64,000 bases of DNA from Rachycentron canadum (GCA_038496675.1 CM076663.1:20117011-20181010); one strand, 5' to 3'; positions 49,101 to 61,290 are shown, counted from the stretch's first letter. Notes: generated from the sequence alone by a model not told the origin. A program made the numbers and translations.

Positions 49101-49889
49101 TGATGCCGTGAGCTAAAGGCTCATGTCATTGTGCTAAATAATTCACGTCAGGCCCAGTTCTAGACTGCTTTGATTGGGGGCCATAAAGAGATTTTGACTG
49201 GAAACTAACACCAGACTTCAGGATGTTACTGGGGTGTGAGTCTTCTTTAGGACTGTATGCTATAATATGCATTATCTAAAACTAAAGCCATATAATCTAA
49301 TATAACATAAGACCTCTGATTATATATTCTTACATTGACTGGAATATTAAAAACAAATAACTGCCTTAATCCAGTATATTCTTCTACTAATGTATTTTCT
49401 ATTTAAATGGGCCTCTACTATGTAATTGGCAATATCATCTTCCAGTTTTAAAGCTAGAAGTGCACTGCTTGTGCACCTGACAATCAATGACAAATAATAA
49501 TTCCAAAGATCACAATTAGTCAAGTAAAACTAGATCTACAGCTCAATCAATCTCATCAAATCTCACAAACAGTAACAGTCTAGTAACTGTTGGTCCAGAC
49601 CAACCTATCAGATATAAACACTATGTTTTTGAATGTGGCATGTTTGTGATTGGTCAAAGCAACAAGGACAAACTCAAATACTTTACGGTAACATACAGAC
49701 TTGTATACAGCCTGAAAGAAATACCTGCACTATTGAAAACTCAAAAAGGTACCATCTTCATTTTTGAGTATTATTTTATATTTACAGATACTACTTTTTT
49801 CTCGAAAGGAGACTAGAATGGAAAATCAGTCAAGAGAAACCATGCTACTTCCTCAGGGTAGTCTCGATGCCACAGTGACTCAGTATTGG
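46113..49889. other. unannotated non-coding stretch
   Basis: Contains T-runs (47103-47119, 48041-48061, 48843-48854) and short CA runs (46268-46284). Frames at 48038-48473 start in a T-run and have no domain. No gene recognised. Confidence 0.45.
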
Positions 49890-49989
49890 AAAGGGCTGAA
49901 GCTAGGTGGTTAGCACGCTAACTTCACTGCTGGAGACAGCTCTTGACAAGTAAAGGAATGAAGTTTGATGCTGGACTCACAAAGTATCC

Positions 49990-50260
49990 TCTAGACTGGC
50001 AGTTTATTTCGGCTGTTTTTTTGTGCAGCAAAAGGTACCTGGAGGGCGAAGTCCTGCTCTAGATCAATCCAGCTGGAAACACCTGGGCCCAGTGTTTCCG
50101 CCCCTATAAGAGGTCTCCTCTTCCGCACCTCATACATTATACTCATGCACCCACACCATCTAGTTTTTCTCATCGTTAATTGTAAGTAAATTTATTCTGA
50201 TTCTGCTCAACATGCCCTTCCCTCGCTTTTCGTCATGGCCTCAAATCCAGGTCGTGACAA
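49990..50260 (+). promoter_or_regulatory. promoter-like or LTR-like segment
   Basis: A TATA-like CCCTATAAGAGG lies at about 50101-50112, with 'ttaattgtaagt' (consensus splice-donor-like GTAAGT) about 80 bp downstream, and the segment closes with GGTCGTGACA (50252-50261), like the ACA end of fish Gypsy-type LTRs. I could not find a matching TGT start or a second copy. Solo-LTR fragment and chance are both possible. Confidence 0.25.
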
Positions 50261-50261
50261 T

Positions 50262-51234
50262 GCAGCAATCCATCAAAATCGATTTAATGTCACATGACCC
50301 TCACTTGGATCAGCTGATAGCATAAACAATATCATTAAACCATTACATGGATCCAAGAAAAACACCAGGCCATGATTTGTGTTGTTTTGTGGTCTAGAAA
50401 GGTTTCATACAATAAATATACTGTGTAAAAACATGGTTTAAAAGGAGTGGTGTGGTCAGTGATGTGGAGGACCTTGAGTTGAGAGATTGTTTTGGCAGCT
50501 GCTTGACTTCTCAAGGTCAAGATGAATTCAGAAAAACTGAAGAATCAAAACTACTAAATGTAGCTTACCGATATAAAGTCAAACATATGGCTGCAGTTTG
50601 TAATAGAAACTTAGAAATGTAAACATCCAAACTCATCTACATCACTGCAATCAGTATGAAACCCTGAGTGCTGAACTCCCTACTGTGATGTATGTATTTT
50701 GGTTGTGTGACGCCCGCGTGTCGAAAGAGAGGTGACTGTTCTGCCTCTGTGGGGTGACAACAGTGAGCAGAGAGCATTTAGGAGTCAAGCTGATTTTCTC
50801 GGCTTAGATTATGTGCAACCGAACCTACTGTCAGCATCACTTATGTGCATCTAACATTTTTATGTTCTGCTGCCACGGCACAAAGGACACGATGGTATCT
50901 GTGTATGTGAATCTCTGAAATATCTCTTGAATGGGCCGTGTTGTGTAGACTTATTTTAAGTGGCACAGTGGCGTTCAGCCACGCGTCCTTTTGAAGCATG
51001 TACTGCTAGAACGGAGCACCCTGGTGGACCGGGGGCGGCACATGAATGACGGGCCCCACCTCAGTCATTAAAGAGGCAAAAGTTAATCTATGATGGACTG
51101 ACAACCGTGTCTCTTACGTGAAGCAGGATATATCGTCATCATTAGCAGAGAGATGCAGGCCTTAATGTTGGACTGGTGAGAGAAAGGTCTTTAATTCTAA
51201 TTTGAAATCGAAATCAAAACCATAACCACGGCAA
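50262..51234. other. unannotated non-coding stretch
   Basis: Unique-looking DNA with a GC-rich patch at 51010-51060. No gene recognised. Confidence 0.4.
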
Positions 51235-51325
51235 TACAGGTTCAAGCCCGAACCGTGGCCCTTTGCTGTACATCATCCCCTGTCTCCCTAACACTTCTAT
51301 CACAATAAAGACAGAAGGATAACTT
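51235..51325 (+). repeat. SINE-like repeat, family S1, copy 3
   Basis: 'acaggttcaagcccgaacc' (B-box-like), 'gccctttgctgtacatcatc', 'ccctgtctccctaaca', 'aataaagaca'. It lies directly upstream of a family S2 copy in the same orientation. Confidence 0.65.
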
Positions 51326-51343
51326 AATGAAATTTGTGTACCT

Positions 51344-51695
51344 TTAGGGGTGGTATGGTGATGCAGTGGTTAGCCTCACAGCAAGATTCTGGGTTTGAAC
51401 TTGGCCCGGGGCCTTTCTGTGCGGAGTTTGCATGTTTCTTCTTGTGCCCGTGTGGGTTCCCTCCAGGTACCTCAGCTTCCTCCCACAGTCCAAAGACATG
51501 CAAGTTAAGTGGTGACCATTGTTAGGTGTGAATGGTTATCTTTTTTTGTCTCTATATGTCGGCCCTGCGATGGACTGGCGAACTGTCCAGGGTGAACCCC
51601 GCCCTCGCCCAGTATCAGATGGGATTGGCTGCAATTGCCTCCAGCCCCCCCATGACCTTGACGGATAAGCAGTTTAGATCACGGCTGGATGGATG
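51344..51695 (+). repeat. tRNA-headed SINE-like repeat, family S2, copy 1 (near complete)
   Basis: The head 'gatgcagtggttagcctcac' (A-box-like) and 'ttctgggtttgaacttgg' (B-box-like) is followed by a body containing 'gtgcggagtttgcatgtttc', 'cacagtccaaagacatgcaa', 'gcgatggactggcgaactgt' and the tail 'ggctggatggatgata'. It is a highly abundant fish repeat (from memory). Fragments of the same family lie at 59101-59300 and 61636-61815. Confidence 0.8.
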
Positions 51696-52084
51696 ATAGA
51701 TTCTGTACATTCCCACAGTCAAATTTCCCATCAATTATGATTTATTTTAATCTACCATGAATTTCACATCAAATGTGTTGTAACTTTCCATTTATAAGAC
51801 TTTGAATGCTGAAGAAATAATAGGAGGAAGCATTGACTTTTGTTGAGGGTAATAAAGGCAGAGCAACAGAGTGGTGAGTATAACTGTGTATATGTTGTTG
51901 TGATGATGGGACGATAAATGATGAAATGGACATCAAATCTAATTTACCCTGTGAGCTGCTGTGGCAGGTTCAAGGTAATTACACTACCATCAATGATTTT
52001 GTGAACCTAGGTTTCATTATTTATTGGCTACTCTCCTTGCTGTTATTTTAGCCATTATTTGAATTTGGAGGGCAATTCCATGTG
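51696..52084. other. unannotated non-coding stretch
   Basis: AT-rich, nothing recognised. Confidence 0.4.
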
Positions 52085-52086
52085 TA

Positions 52087-52674
52087 TACACCAACATTAT
52101 GACCCCCTGCCTAATATTGTGTAGGTCCTCAAAACAGCCCTGACCCTGGAGGCCTGGACTCCTCTAGACCTCTGAAGCTGAGCTGTGGTATCTGGACCAA
52201 GACGTTAGCAGCAGATCCTTTAAGTCCTGAAGTTGTGAGGTGGAGCCTCCATGGATCAGACTTGTTGGTCCAGCTCATCCCACAGATGCTGGATTGGACT
52301 GAGATCTGGGGACTTTGGAGCCAAGTCAACACCTTGTGTTCAGACAGACCAGCCTCCACTCCCCACCATCACTGAGCCTTGACCCCTGACCCTGTCTGTG
52401 GTCCAGTGGTTTTCCCTCCTTGGACCACTTCTGGTAGGTCCTGACCACTGCAGCCCAGGAACATCCCACAGAGCTGCAGTGTTGGAGAAGCTCTGACTCA
52501 GTCGTCACATCACAGTTTGGTCAAAGTCCCTCACATCCTCACTCTTGACCATTTTTCCTGCTTCAACACATTCTTCAGGACTAAATGTTCAGCTGCTGCC
52601 TGATATATCCACCGCTGACAGGTAACCATGGTAACCAGGTAATGTTCTTCATAATGATATGACAGATCGATGTA
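52087..52674 (-). mobile_element. non-autonomous Tc1-like element, internally deleted
   Basis: About 588 bp, bounded by TA at 52085-52086 and 52675-52676, consistent with Tc1/mariner target duplication. Inverted ends: TACACCAACATTATGACC on the left, and on the right a divergent reverse complement (ATAATGATATGACAGATCGA + TGTA). On the minus strand the DNA-binding start of a Tc1-like transposase (about 52330-52560, including VVRTYQKWSKEGKPLDHRQG) is fused to its last part (52129 to about 52340, including KGSAANVLVQIPQLSFRGLE). The catalytic core is deleted. Two open frames (52326-52508 and 52129-52359) are these two pieces in different frames. Confidence 0.85.
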
Positions 52675-52676
52675 TA

Positions 52677-54639
52677 GCTGGACAGCGTATCAAAAGACCC
52701 GTATATGACGTTGCAAAATACCAAACAGTTTATTCTCTCCAGCACTGGCATCCTGCAACATACCTTTGAACATCAGTGAGTCAGTGCTAAATGCTGTAGA
52801 AATGACATTAGAGACTGTTATGTGAAATCATGCCAAGCAATTATTACTATTATTATATGTTGATACATTATTAATTTTCCCCCACATAACCTTTTTTTCT
52901 CTAGTTGAGCTGACACTAAATTGCTTTGCATTATTATTTTAATTGAACCTTTCTCTGCACATTAAACATGTGCTGATACCCTCTGAGGGCCTTGAGGTCC
53001 AATAAACATTTATGCTATTTACTCCTTGTTCACTGTAGCTCCACCACCTCCAAACCATAACTCATCTAATCTGCCCAGCCTTGATATGGAAAAACAACCA
53101 TGACTTTTATTGAAGCCTGAATATGTGAAATATTTTCTCACAGGCTCATAAACTTGTTTACAGTGAATGAATTACCAGAGCGTACATATGATGGATCAAA
53201 CATAAACAAATGTTTGAACATCTGAAATTAAGGTTTTTCACAGATCAGCCTTATAAATGGAAGTGAAATGTGCAGTAATAAATGAGCAAGCGCTAAGTGG
53301 CTGGATGTGTCCTGTTAACTAAACACTTGTGAAATGTGGGTAATGCTTTTTACTGTTTTTAAATGGACCAGGAGTGCTCTTCTGGATAGAAATTGAAATT
53401 GCACGAGGAGCATGAGGAGCATGAGGAGCATGAGGAGCATGAGGAGCGGTTAACTCACCTCATCGAGTTTCTGTGGGGAGTTCCAGTATCTATCATCTTT
53501 GATATTAACATATTAAATTAAAAATACGAACTATCAGCTATTTGCAGCTTTGTCCCAAAAACAATACTATCAGCCTTCGGAGACACTTATCAGTCGGAGC
53601 TGTATTGTGCACAGCAGCAACCAGGGAGCTGAAGAGCTTTGTGACAATGATCCTCTGAAAGAGCAAAGTTTGACAACGAGCCAGCTGAAGGATGACCAGT
53701 ATGTGCCAGCGAGTCTTGTGTCATCAGCATCAATAGCCAATCTGCAGACCTCCAAACATCCCAGCCGGGTGGCTCATGACCTTTCCCCGGGGATTGCCAT
53801 GGTGACAGTGTGCTGAAGCTGCAGGACAGACTCTCACTGCACTGGGAATCTAAAGTTTCTGTTCTTATCTTGGTAGCAGCTCTGTAAATCGTGTCTGATA
53901 AAATCAGTTATGTTCAATGTACATTTCCTTATATATGTGTGGGCTTCTTAATTTGAATATACCATATGTTTCTATGGTGTCAAATTAGTTGTTTATATGT
54001 GTTATTATCTTTCATGTGTGTTTTCATTTCTTCATTTTCTTTATTTTCTGTTTTGTGTTAAAAAAAAAAAGGTCATTTTTAAGGTACAATATTTCAGAAG
54101 TCAAAACATCTTTTGATTTATATAACAGCTACTTCAAAACCTGAATATTTTCATGTCTACGTTATTAACTTGTGGCCTGGCTCTGGGGGAAGGGTCAGCA
54201 AGTTAGTTCGGCCTGCAGCCAATTTTCTTCTTCTAATCCATTAGATGGTGGGCCAGAACATAATCAAAGGCTAATTTAAGAAATCGATTGATAAAAATGT
54301 AACTGGAATTCCCTTTGTTAGTGGTTGCATGGCCATGGTCACATATACAGAGGGCGATCTGACAAAAAGATCATACGACAGGCCTTTTTGGTAGAATCCC
54401 AGTCCATAGTCTTAATCAAGATCTGTATTCTGTTTCAGTTCAGATTTTATTGTGAAAGTCCTGACTGGAAGTTCAGATTTATATCTTTCTTTTTAGCGTT
54501 TAATGTTTTTTTTCCAGATGTCTGTCCATTTGCACCAACAAAGCTGTGTTTTGTTTGTAAATTGTGTCACAGCCAATCACCCTTTTTACTGAGTTCATGT
54601 GAAGTATTTGCTTGGCAATCTGTCAGTCCACCACTTTAG
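52677..54639. other. non-coding stretch with one minisatellite
   Basis: No gene recognised apart from the minisatellite at 53405-53447. Overlapping frames on both strands at 53550-53816 have no domain. An A-run lies at 54060-54070. Confidence 0.45.
53405..53447. repeat. 9-bp minisatellite (GAGGAGCAT)4.8
   Basis: Four exact GAGGAGCAT units plus seven bases of a fifth. Confidence 0.95.
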
Positions 54640-55290
54640 TCCAGTCTGAAATACCACCATCAATCAAGCACAAACTGTTGGGTGCATTGGGATGAATGTC
54701 AGACATTCGTGGTCCCCAGCAAACTAACTATAATGGCTTTGGTAAGTTTGGCACAAAAGGTTGACACTTTAAATTTTTGGTGAGATGTCTGAACAACTAT
54801 TGGTGGAATTCCCATGAAACTTGGTTTGATGAACCAAATGTATCCGCCTTATCCCAACATATACTGAAAAGTGATTACGGGAAATGACAGGCATTAGTCC
54901 CATATGTATACATATATAATAGTTTGACTGACATTGGTAGTTTTGCGGTCGTTTAAACCCCTAAGCTGCAGTGGTGCCCAGACATTTGTGGTTTGTGTGA
55001 AACAGCTCAACAGCTACTGAATGTATTGCCACGAGGTATAAACATTTATGTTCCACACAGGATGAACTGTAAAAACTAGCACCATCAGGTCACATTCGAT
55101 TTGACCAAATCTTTTTGTACAGGACAAATTACAGACAAAAGCTTCAGCAGTACTTTATATTCAGCGTATTTAGCAGATGTCAGCATCCTGACTAAATTAC
55201 CTAAATGACCCGTACAATGCTAACAGCAGCTCGTTTGCATCTTCAGTTCACCACTGCACAGTTTCACAGCCACTAACAAGGCTGCAGACT
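54640..55290 (+). repeat. diffuse fish interspersed repeat, family R (long copy)
   Basis: Contains 'gcaaactaactataatggct', 'tgagatgtctgaacaactat', 'tggaattcccatgaaacttg', 'gccacgaggtataaacattt', 'agcaccatcaggtcaca' and 'gctgcagactcttagact', in the order expected for the family. It is an old copy with many changes and no coding capacity. Confidence 0.7.
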
Positions 55291-57664
55291 CTTAGACTTT
55301 TGTTTTCTCTATTTTATTCTGCAGTCCGCACCAAGATTCTCGTTCATATTTGCATTATTTTACTGTCTGTGTGTTTCCAATGTGTTTTGTATTTGACATA
55401 TTTATTTTTGACATATCTTACCTTAAGTATGGCTAACATATCCACCTCAGCTCCAACTGATAGAGTTTTGAGGCAGATTAGAATATAAATTATTGAGGGT
55501 TTAAAACCTCTTAACAAAGGTTGGAACATTTCTGATAAGAATCCCTTAAAATCTGGTATTTAGGTATATATGCTGATGGTAATATGAGCTAATTTATTAT
55601 CTTTGACCTAATTCCAACCTTCCAAGTTCGAGTTATTTATGTTCTTATTTCTTAGTCAACATGTTCTTTTTATATGTTTTCTGCCTGTATTTGGAATCCG
55701 TTCCCTCAGAGACCAGATTTCTTTAGCCTGTCTTTAAGTGTTTATGGATGTATAGTGACGTACATTGCTTGGACACACAGATGCATTCAGAATCACATGT
55801 AGTCTTTTTGAATGTGCAGGCTGATTCACAGTCCAAGTGACTCAGCACCGGTGCTTCAGCCGGCTTTGAGAAACACTCTGCCACAGATCCCTGGTGTGGA
55901 GGCTGAGTATTGGGCTCCTCCTCCGCCTGGACTTGTTTATTTGTCATCCCACAATGCACTGGGAAATAGAAAAAGGGAGGGGGTGGTGGTGGTGGGGGTG
56001 GGAGCGTGGGGGAGGAGTTGTTTAGAAGAACAACAGCAGGGATCCTTCAGCCAAATGGACATGCGTTTACTTTGGGATGTTTCCTCATCAGTCACTGTAA
56101 TGAGAACAACATCAAAAAATAGATCGCTTTCTTCAGGGCCCTTTGTATAGAAAACAATCAAACTCTGCCAGTATAATTTATCCAAACTCCAAACTTCTAT
56201 CCTCTCAATGTCTGGAGACATGAGTGTTATGGTGGATGTTGACTGACAAGACATTATTCTTTATTAAATGGTAAATTATTAGACATTGCTCACATTTGTC
56301 ACTCAGTTTAAAGGAAACATTGGTCCTGAATATTCCTCCATGTGATTGTTGTTTCAGCACTTTCTGCTTGATCTTTGCTCTTGTTTTGTCTCTATATAGC
56401 CTCAATTACAATGCTGTATATAGCCAACTGACATTAATTGCTTAAATGAAGTTTAAATCGACAGTTGCAGCTTGTAAAGTACAACTGGGCAACTAAAAAC
56501 TAAAAACTAAACAAAATAAAGTAACAAGAATAAGAAATAGTGTAAATACAAATACAATAGAGAATTAAACTATGAAATTGCACAAATCCTTCATCTCACA
56601 AATACATTAACACACTCAAGATAGCTAATTTTTACACTATTGCACACTTGAAACGAGACACAAACATTTTAAATTGCACAACTGCCACCTGAAGGCCCGC
56701 CTTTCTTATTTTCTTTGATGCAAAGTCCTCAATTACATCCTCATATGTAATTTGCCCAGCAATTGCATGGTTAATACAGATGCCGGCGAGGCCAGTCAGG
56801 CGTCCAGAGAGATGACCTGCCTGTAAAACTACATCTATTCATGGTATTATGAATAAATAGTGGTTCAGTAGCTTTAGTAATGGTCTTTGTTTGTCCCTGT
56901 TTGTCTATGTGATGTCACCACTTCCCCATTCCACTGAGAAAACCTGTGGTCAAACTACCCCCCCCCCCCCGCCAATACACTTGGCGTTCTCTGAAGTGAG
57001 AGAGAAGGTCCTCTCAGCAAGCAGAAACCTGCAGAACCTGGACAAAGGCCCCGGCTCAGACCCACACGGTGACATATCATTGATGTGATATACAAAAGAG
57101 CAAAAGAAAACTGATGCAAATGTAACTTTTTCTTTTTTTTTTTTTTTTTGTGAGCACCCGTGCCACCCCCCAAAAAAAGACGCTGCCCATGTCAAGCATA
57201 TCTCAATACACCACTGACTAAGTTAAATGAAGGTTAAAAATGACATAGCTTGACTTTGATCCTCTAAATACCTACTGATCGCAAACATTACAGCCATTTA
57301 CCCTTAGTTGTATCTGAGCAAGAAAAGTAATTGTGGGCAGCTTGTAAAAATCCAGAGCGCTGACAAGTTCCGCTTTAGCTGTGTGAGACTGATCCCCCAA
57401 AGGAAATGTGTGTATTAATAACTCCTGTTCCTCATCATTATCACCACGATGAAAACAAGAGCAGCAACGCCGTCATGAAATGAGCCCTTCAGGATGATTC
57501 ATCCACACACTAATTGTGGAACAAAGCCAGCAAACAGTGAGTGAGGGGTGTTTTCTCAGTACTGTTGTCGTGTTTGAGGCGAGGTGCGAAAACAAGAACA
57601 TCCAGGAGGGCTCTAAGCAGTGTAGCACAGGCCATGCCTGTGTGGTGCTGCCCTTTATTTTCTG
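55291..57664. other. unannotated non-coding stretch
   Basis: Contains a G-rich patch (55978-56013), a C13 run (56958-56970) and a T-run (57132-57149). The frame at 55812-56150 crosses the G-rich patch and shows no domain. No gene recognised. Confidence 0.45.
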
Positions 57665-58025
57665 GTGAAGCTCCCATTAAATATTTAAAGCTGCACTAAT
57701 CAATATTTTTTTTCAAACACCGATATCATGTGAAATCCATGGAGAATTATCACCAACACTGTCTTGAGATCATTCTAGCATCTTTCAGCTCATTGGTGTA
57801 GTTTCACAATCCACAACTTTACTGTTTTGGTTTACTCTCGCCACACCCGTCAACCTCGAAGCCTCCAACCTGCCCGGCAGCTTTTTCACAAAAGGCTCAA
57901 AAAAAAAACAGACCTACTGTTCAGACAACAGACTCAGTTATGGCGAATAGCTCTACTTTGATTTTAATGCTAACATCAGCATTCTCGCATCCTCGCAACT
58001 CTCAAATCTCAATTTCACATGCATT
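57665..58025 (+). repeat. unclassified fish interspersed repeat
   Basis: 'gctgcactaatcaatatttt', 'tcaccaacactgtcttgag' and 'ggtttactctcgcc' follow the order of a fish repeat known to me from other loci. The right end abuts the Tc1-like insertion at 58028. Confidence 0.5.
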
Positions 58026-58027
58026 TA

Positions 58028-58928
58028 CAGTCCTGTGCAAAGGTCTTAGGCCACCCTTAAATTTGTAGTTTTATCAATGCTATAATGACCATATATAATT
58101 ATTTCTTAATGTATGAAGTATTAAAAAACAGAATAAAATCAGAAAAAAACAGCTTCTGTAGACTAAAGTATCAAGTATTCAGTGTGACCTCCCCTTACAC
58201 TGGAGTAATAGCAGGAACCTGGCTCTTAAAGCTAAATAAATGGAGCCATAATTAATGTCATTGCTAACACATGTATTTGTCCTAAAAAGGTCCATTACAC
58301 CAGGTTTGATCAAGACATGCTTGAGCTTTACAGACACATGTTGTATGAGGTTAACTCATTGGAAGCTGCTGATATGTATGAGACCAACTTTCAATCACAT
58401 CATTAAAAATGACAAAGATCACAGAATTTAACAGACATAAAATCATCATTTAGCATCAAGGCCACGGTCAAAGGGAAATCAGAGAGCTTCATCAGGATGA
58501 GGCCAAGTTGAACCTTCTACAGTCTGAAGAAGCTGGATCAGGAATGAGCTTTGAGGAAGGGCAGCAGCCAAGAAAGCACTTTTTCTGAGGGGGAGTGGGT
58601 GAAAGGGCTAAGATATGCTAAAACTCACAAAGATTGGAGCGAAGATCAGTTGCAAAGAAAATCAGAAATAGAAAATAGAGTAATGAATCCAAGTTTGAAG
58701 TATCCAGTTTGTTTGCTGATTTCCCTTTGAGAGTGACCTTGATGATGTAAATCTAAATGGAAGCATAAATTCCATTTAAATTCCACTTAAGTTCAAGAGC
58801 CAGGTTCCTGCTATTGCTCATGTCTGGTTGTATTCTAATAAAGAGACTGAGAAATAGTTATATATGGCCATTATAACATTGATAAAACAACAAATCTAAG
58901 GGTGGCCCAAGACTTTTGCGCAGTACTG
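58028..58928 (+). mobile_element. non-autonomous Tc1-like element with long inverted repeats
   Basis: A 901-bp element flanked by TA on both sides (58026-58027, 58929-58930). It starts CAGTCCTGTGCAAAGGTCTT and ends in the near-complement ACTTTTGCGCAGTACTG. The inverted repeats reach inwards about 200 bp, to 'aatagcaggaacctggctct' on the left (58207-58226) and its complement on the right (58798-58817). The middle keeps a trace of Tc1-like transposase (RYAKTHKDWSEDQ, about 58613-58652), but the reading frame is broken and too short to be functional. Confidence 0.9.
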
Positions 58929-58930
58929 TA

Positions 58931-59100
58931 TATTTAACAAATATAATGTTAGCGTGTTCAGTGTGTTAACATTCGAGCTAGTGTTCAGTGCTTGAAAATT
59001 AGCACTCAACACAAAGTTTGTTTTATGGCTGATAGTTACAGTTCGATGAAGGTTTATTTTTGTCCTCGGTCATAACTCTAACAGTGATTTTGCACTATTT
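58931..59100. repeat. GCTAAC-type repeat fragment
   Basis: 'aatgttagcgtgttcagtgt' and 'ttagcactcaacacaaagt' resemble family R in minus orientation. It is short and eroded, squeezed between the Tc1-like element and an S2 copy. Confidence 0.45.
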
Positions 59101-59300
59101 GCGACACTGTGGTGCAGTGGTTAGCGCTGTTCTCTCACAGCAAAAAAATTCTGGGTTTGATCCTACCTTTTTGTGTGGATGGTTATTCCAGTTTTGCCCT
59201 TTCAAAGACTGGTGACCTGTGCATGGTGCAACCCACCTTTGCCCAGCGTCAGCTGGGATTCACCCCCTAATTGGCAACACCAAAAAGAATGATGGATAAT
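59101..59300 (+). repeat. tRNA-headed SINE-like repeat, family S2, copy 2 (shortened)
   Basis: The head 'actgtggtgcagtggttagc' and 'ttctgggtttgatcctacc' is joined to a late body part ('agactggtgacctgtgcatg', 'cccagcgtcagctgggatt'). The middle of the family sequence is missing. Confidence 0.75.
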
Positions 59301-59329
59301 CTTGGGATAAATAAAAATTTTACAGTCCA

Positions 59330-59690
59330 TCCTTTGAAAATCATGAATTATGTGCCAAATTTCATGGTGATCCAAACTAATCCAAAGAACTTGCCCAGCC
59401 ATTTCACTTAAAAAAAAGAGAGTGTGACATTGGAGGAAGTCAATGGGTCACTGAACTGAACTGGAATTTATCCTCTAGGGAACTTGAATATCTGAAGTGA
59501 AAGTAATGGCCCATTTGATGCTTGCCAAGATATTAACTCTGATACTACATATATTTCACATTGACACTTGGGGAAAGGATCACCAAAGTCATTAAGATTC
59601 ATCCTCAGGGGGCCGCCAATATTGGTACAAAATTTCATGGAAATCCACCAATTAAGTATTGAGATATTTCAGTTGGGGCCAAAGACACCA
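59330..59690 (+). repeat. diffuse fish interspersed repeat, family R
   Basis: 'caaatttcatggtgatcc', 'aaagtcattaagattcatcc', 'acaaaatttcatggaaatcc' and 'attgagatatttcagttgg' match the family order. Confidence 0.65.
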
Positions 59691-60149
59691 TGCTACAAGC
59701 ATGACAAGCTTCCAAATCCCCATCACGTGTCAATATGTGACTGATCCAAATAAACACGAATCACATCCACAACTTTTGTCTGAATTCTTATTGATCAACA
59801 TGTTTGCGACGGCTTATTTCTTTAGGCTATCTCCTGAAATCATGTATATTCCAAAGCTCATTAGCTATCTGCTCTCTTTTGTGTTGTTACCCCTGGGGGT
59901 TGATTGTGCTCCTCAATGAATCTTTAACACTCTGCTTCTTTTTTATGGGGAGCCAGTATAACAATTCATAAAATATGAATTTAACTGGGTTAATTATTAT
60001 TCACATCTGTGTCTGCTTTTCTCCAGAGCTCGAACGCATCATCACCATAAATGTCTTTTACCGCCTCATATTTGTTAATGCTCGTTGTTATGTGTTGACT
60101 GACGAGATACCATTTAAATCATAATGTTTCCTCTAAACTCTGTAAATCA
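59691..60149. other. unannotated non-coding stretch
   Basis: AT-rich. The 86-codon frame at 59659-59919 starts inside a repeat and has no domain. Confidence 0.4.
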
Positions 60150-60440
60150 ATGTTTTTTCAGATTTTTTTTCCACTTCAGTTTTTGTACAAATTGAGATAT
60201 AACAAGTTATTTAATGAGTTGTAGAGCTGCTGGTTGGCATATTTTGTCACCTTTGCACATTACCAGCCTCCCAGGTTGTAATCTTTATGCTAAGCTAATA
60301 TATTGCTTCGCATAAGCAATGCTAATATATTCGATAGATATATATTGTTTTTTTGATCTTCTCCTCCAACTCTTGGCAAGAAATTAAATCTATTTTTTCC
60401 AAAAATGTTGACCTTTACTATGAGTTAAAAACTTGTAGTA
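60150..60440 (+). repeat. diffuse fish repeat, family F
   Basis: 'cttcagtttttgtacaaatt', 'gagatataacaagttattta', 'gtaatctttatgctaagcta' and 'cttctcctccaactcttgg' in the family order. A local duplication of 'gctaatatatt' flanks the hairpin ATTGCTT-cgcat-AAGCAAT (60302-60320). Confidence 0.6.
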
Positions 60441-61124
60441 GCTGATGCTAAAGAAAGAATCTTAAATAAAATATGGGTCGTGGAGTTTTATTAGAAAGCG
60501 TAGTAAAATCTACTCATGGAAAAAGAGCATAGTTTGACATAGCAGGAACAAATTTACATGCTGTGTAGGAGGTGAAGATGTTGTACAGTATGAATACATG
60601 TAAACTCATCTGAAATGGTTCCAAATTCTGCTTTAGAGCATTGCATCAAAAATTCACACATTTTCTTTTCAGTCTCACAGTTAAAGTGAAACATCATACA
60701 CACACTCCTGGAACCAGCAGCTTCCTATTAATAGAGGTATCTTTGATGTCCAGGGCAGATAAATGCCCGTAAATCCGCATAGAATCTTACAAAAAGATGC
60801 CATGTGTTCTTTAGGGCCAAACGTAATCTATTGATTATTGTCTGTACATTCATGACTACAGTGTGAACAGGAACTTTTATTAGCTAATGCAGCATGCAGA
60901 CAGAGCATGACGGGAACAGGGATGTATATACGTGATTTCATGTCAATAAATCAACACAAAATTAAGTTATTGAGACATTTGACTCAAATTTGTTTTCATT
61001 TACATTACTAAGGCTTAGAATGATCCATTTACATGGTTCCTATGTTCTTTAAAGTTTGCCAGAAGTTAGAAAATAGATGCTTCTCACACATCTGTATGGT
61101 AAATTAGATATTTTGTATATGCTA
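60441..61124. other. unannotated non-coding stretch
   Basis: AT-rich, nothing recognised. Confidence 0.4.
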
Positions 61125-61290
61125 CTTAGCTTAGTTTCACCAAAAGATTGGAAATAAACAGAAACAGCAAGCCTAGCTTTTGGTTTTAACAAAAATAAAC
61201 ACTGTGCTAAGCTTTATCTTTATTTTGATCTTCCATTCTAACTCTTAGCCATAAAGCTAAGAAATCTAAGAAAGCTAACTCCTTTAAGGA
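61125..61290. repeat. family F fragment(s)
   Basis: 'agattggaaataaacagaaa', 'agcaagcctagcttttggt' (minus-like) and 'gatcttccattctaactctt' (plus-like) suggest two eroded pieces in opposite orientation. Confidence 0.4.

Noticed and set aside
52129..52508. Two adjacent minus-strand frames considered as an unknown gene
   Set aside because: They are the two remaining pieces of a Tc1-like transposase separated by an internal deletion.
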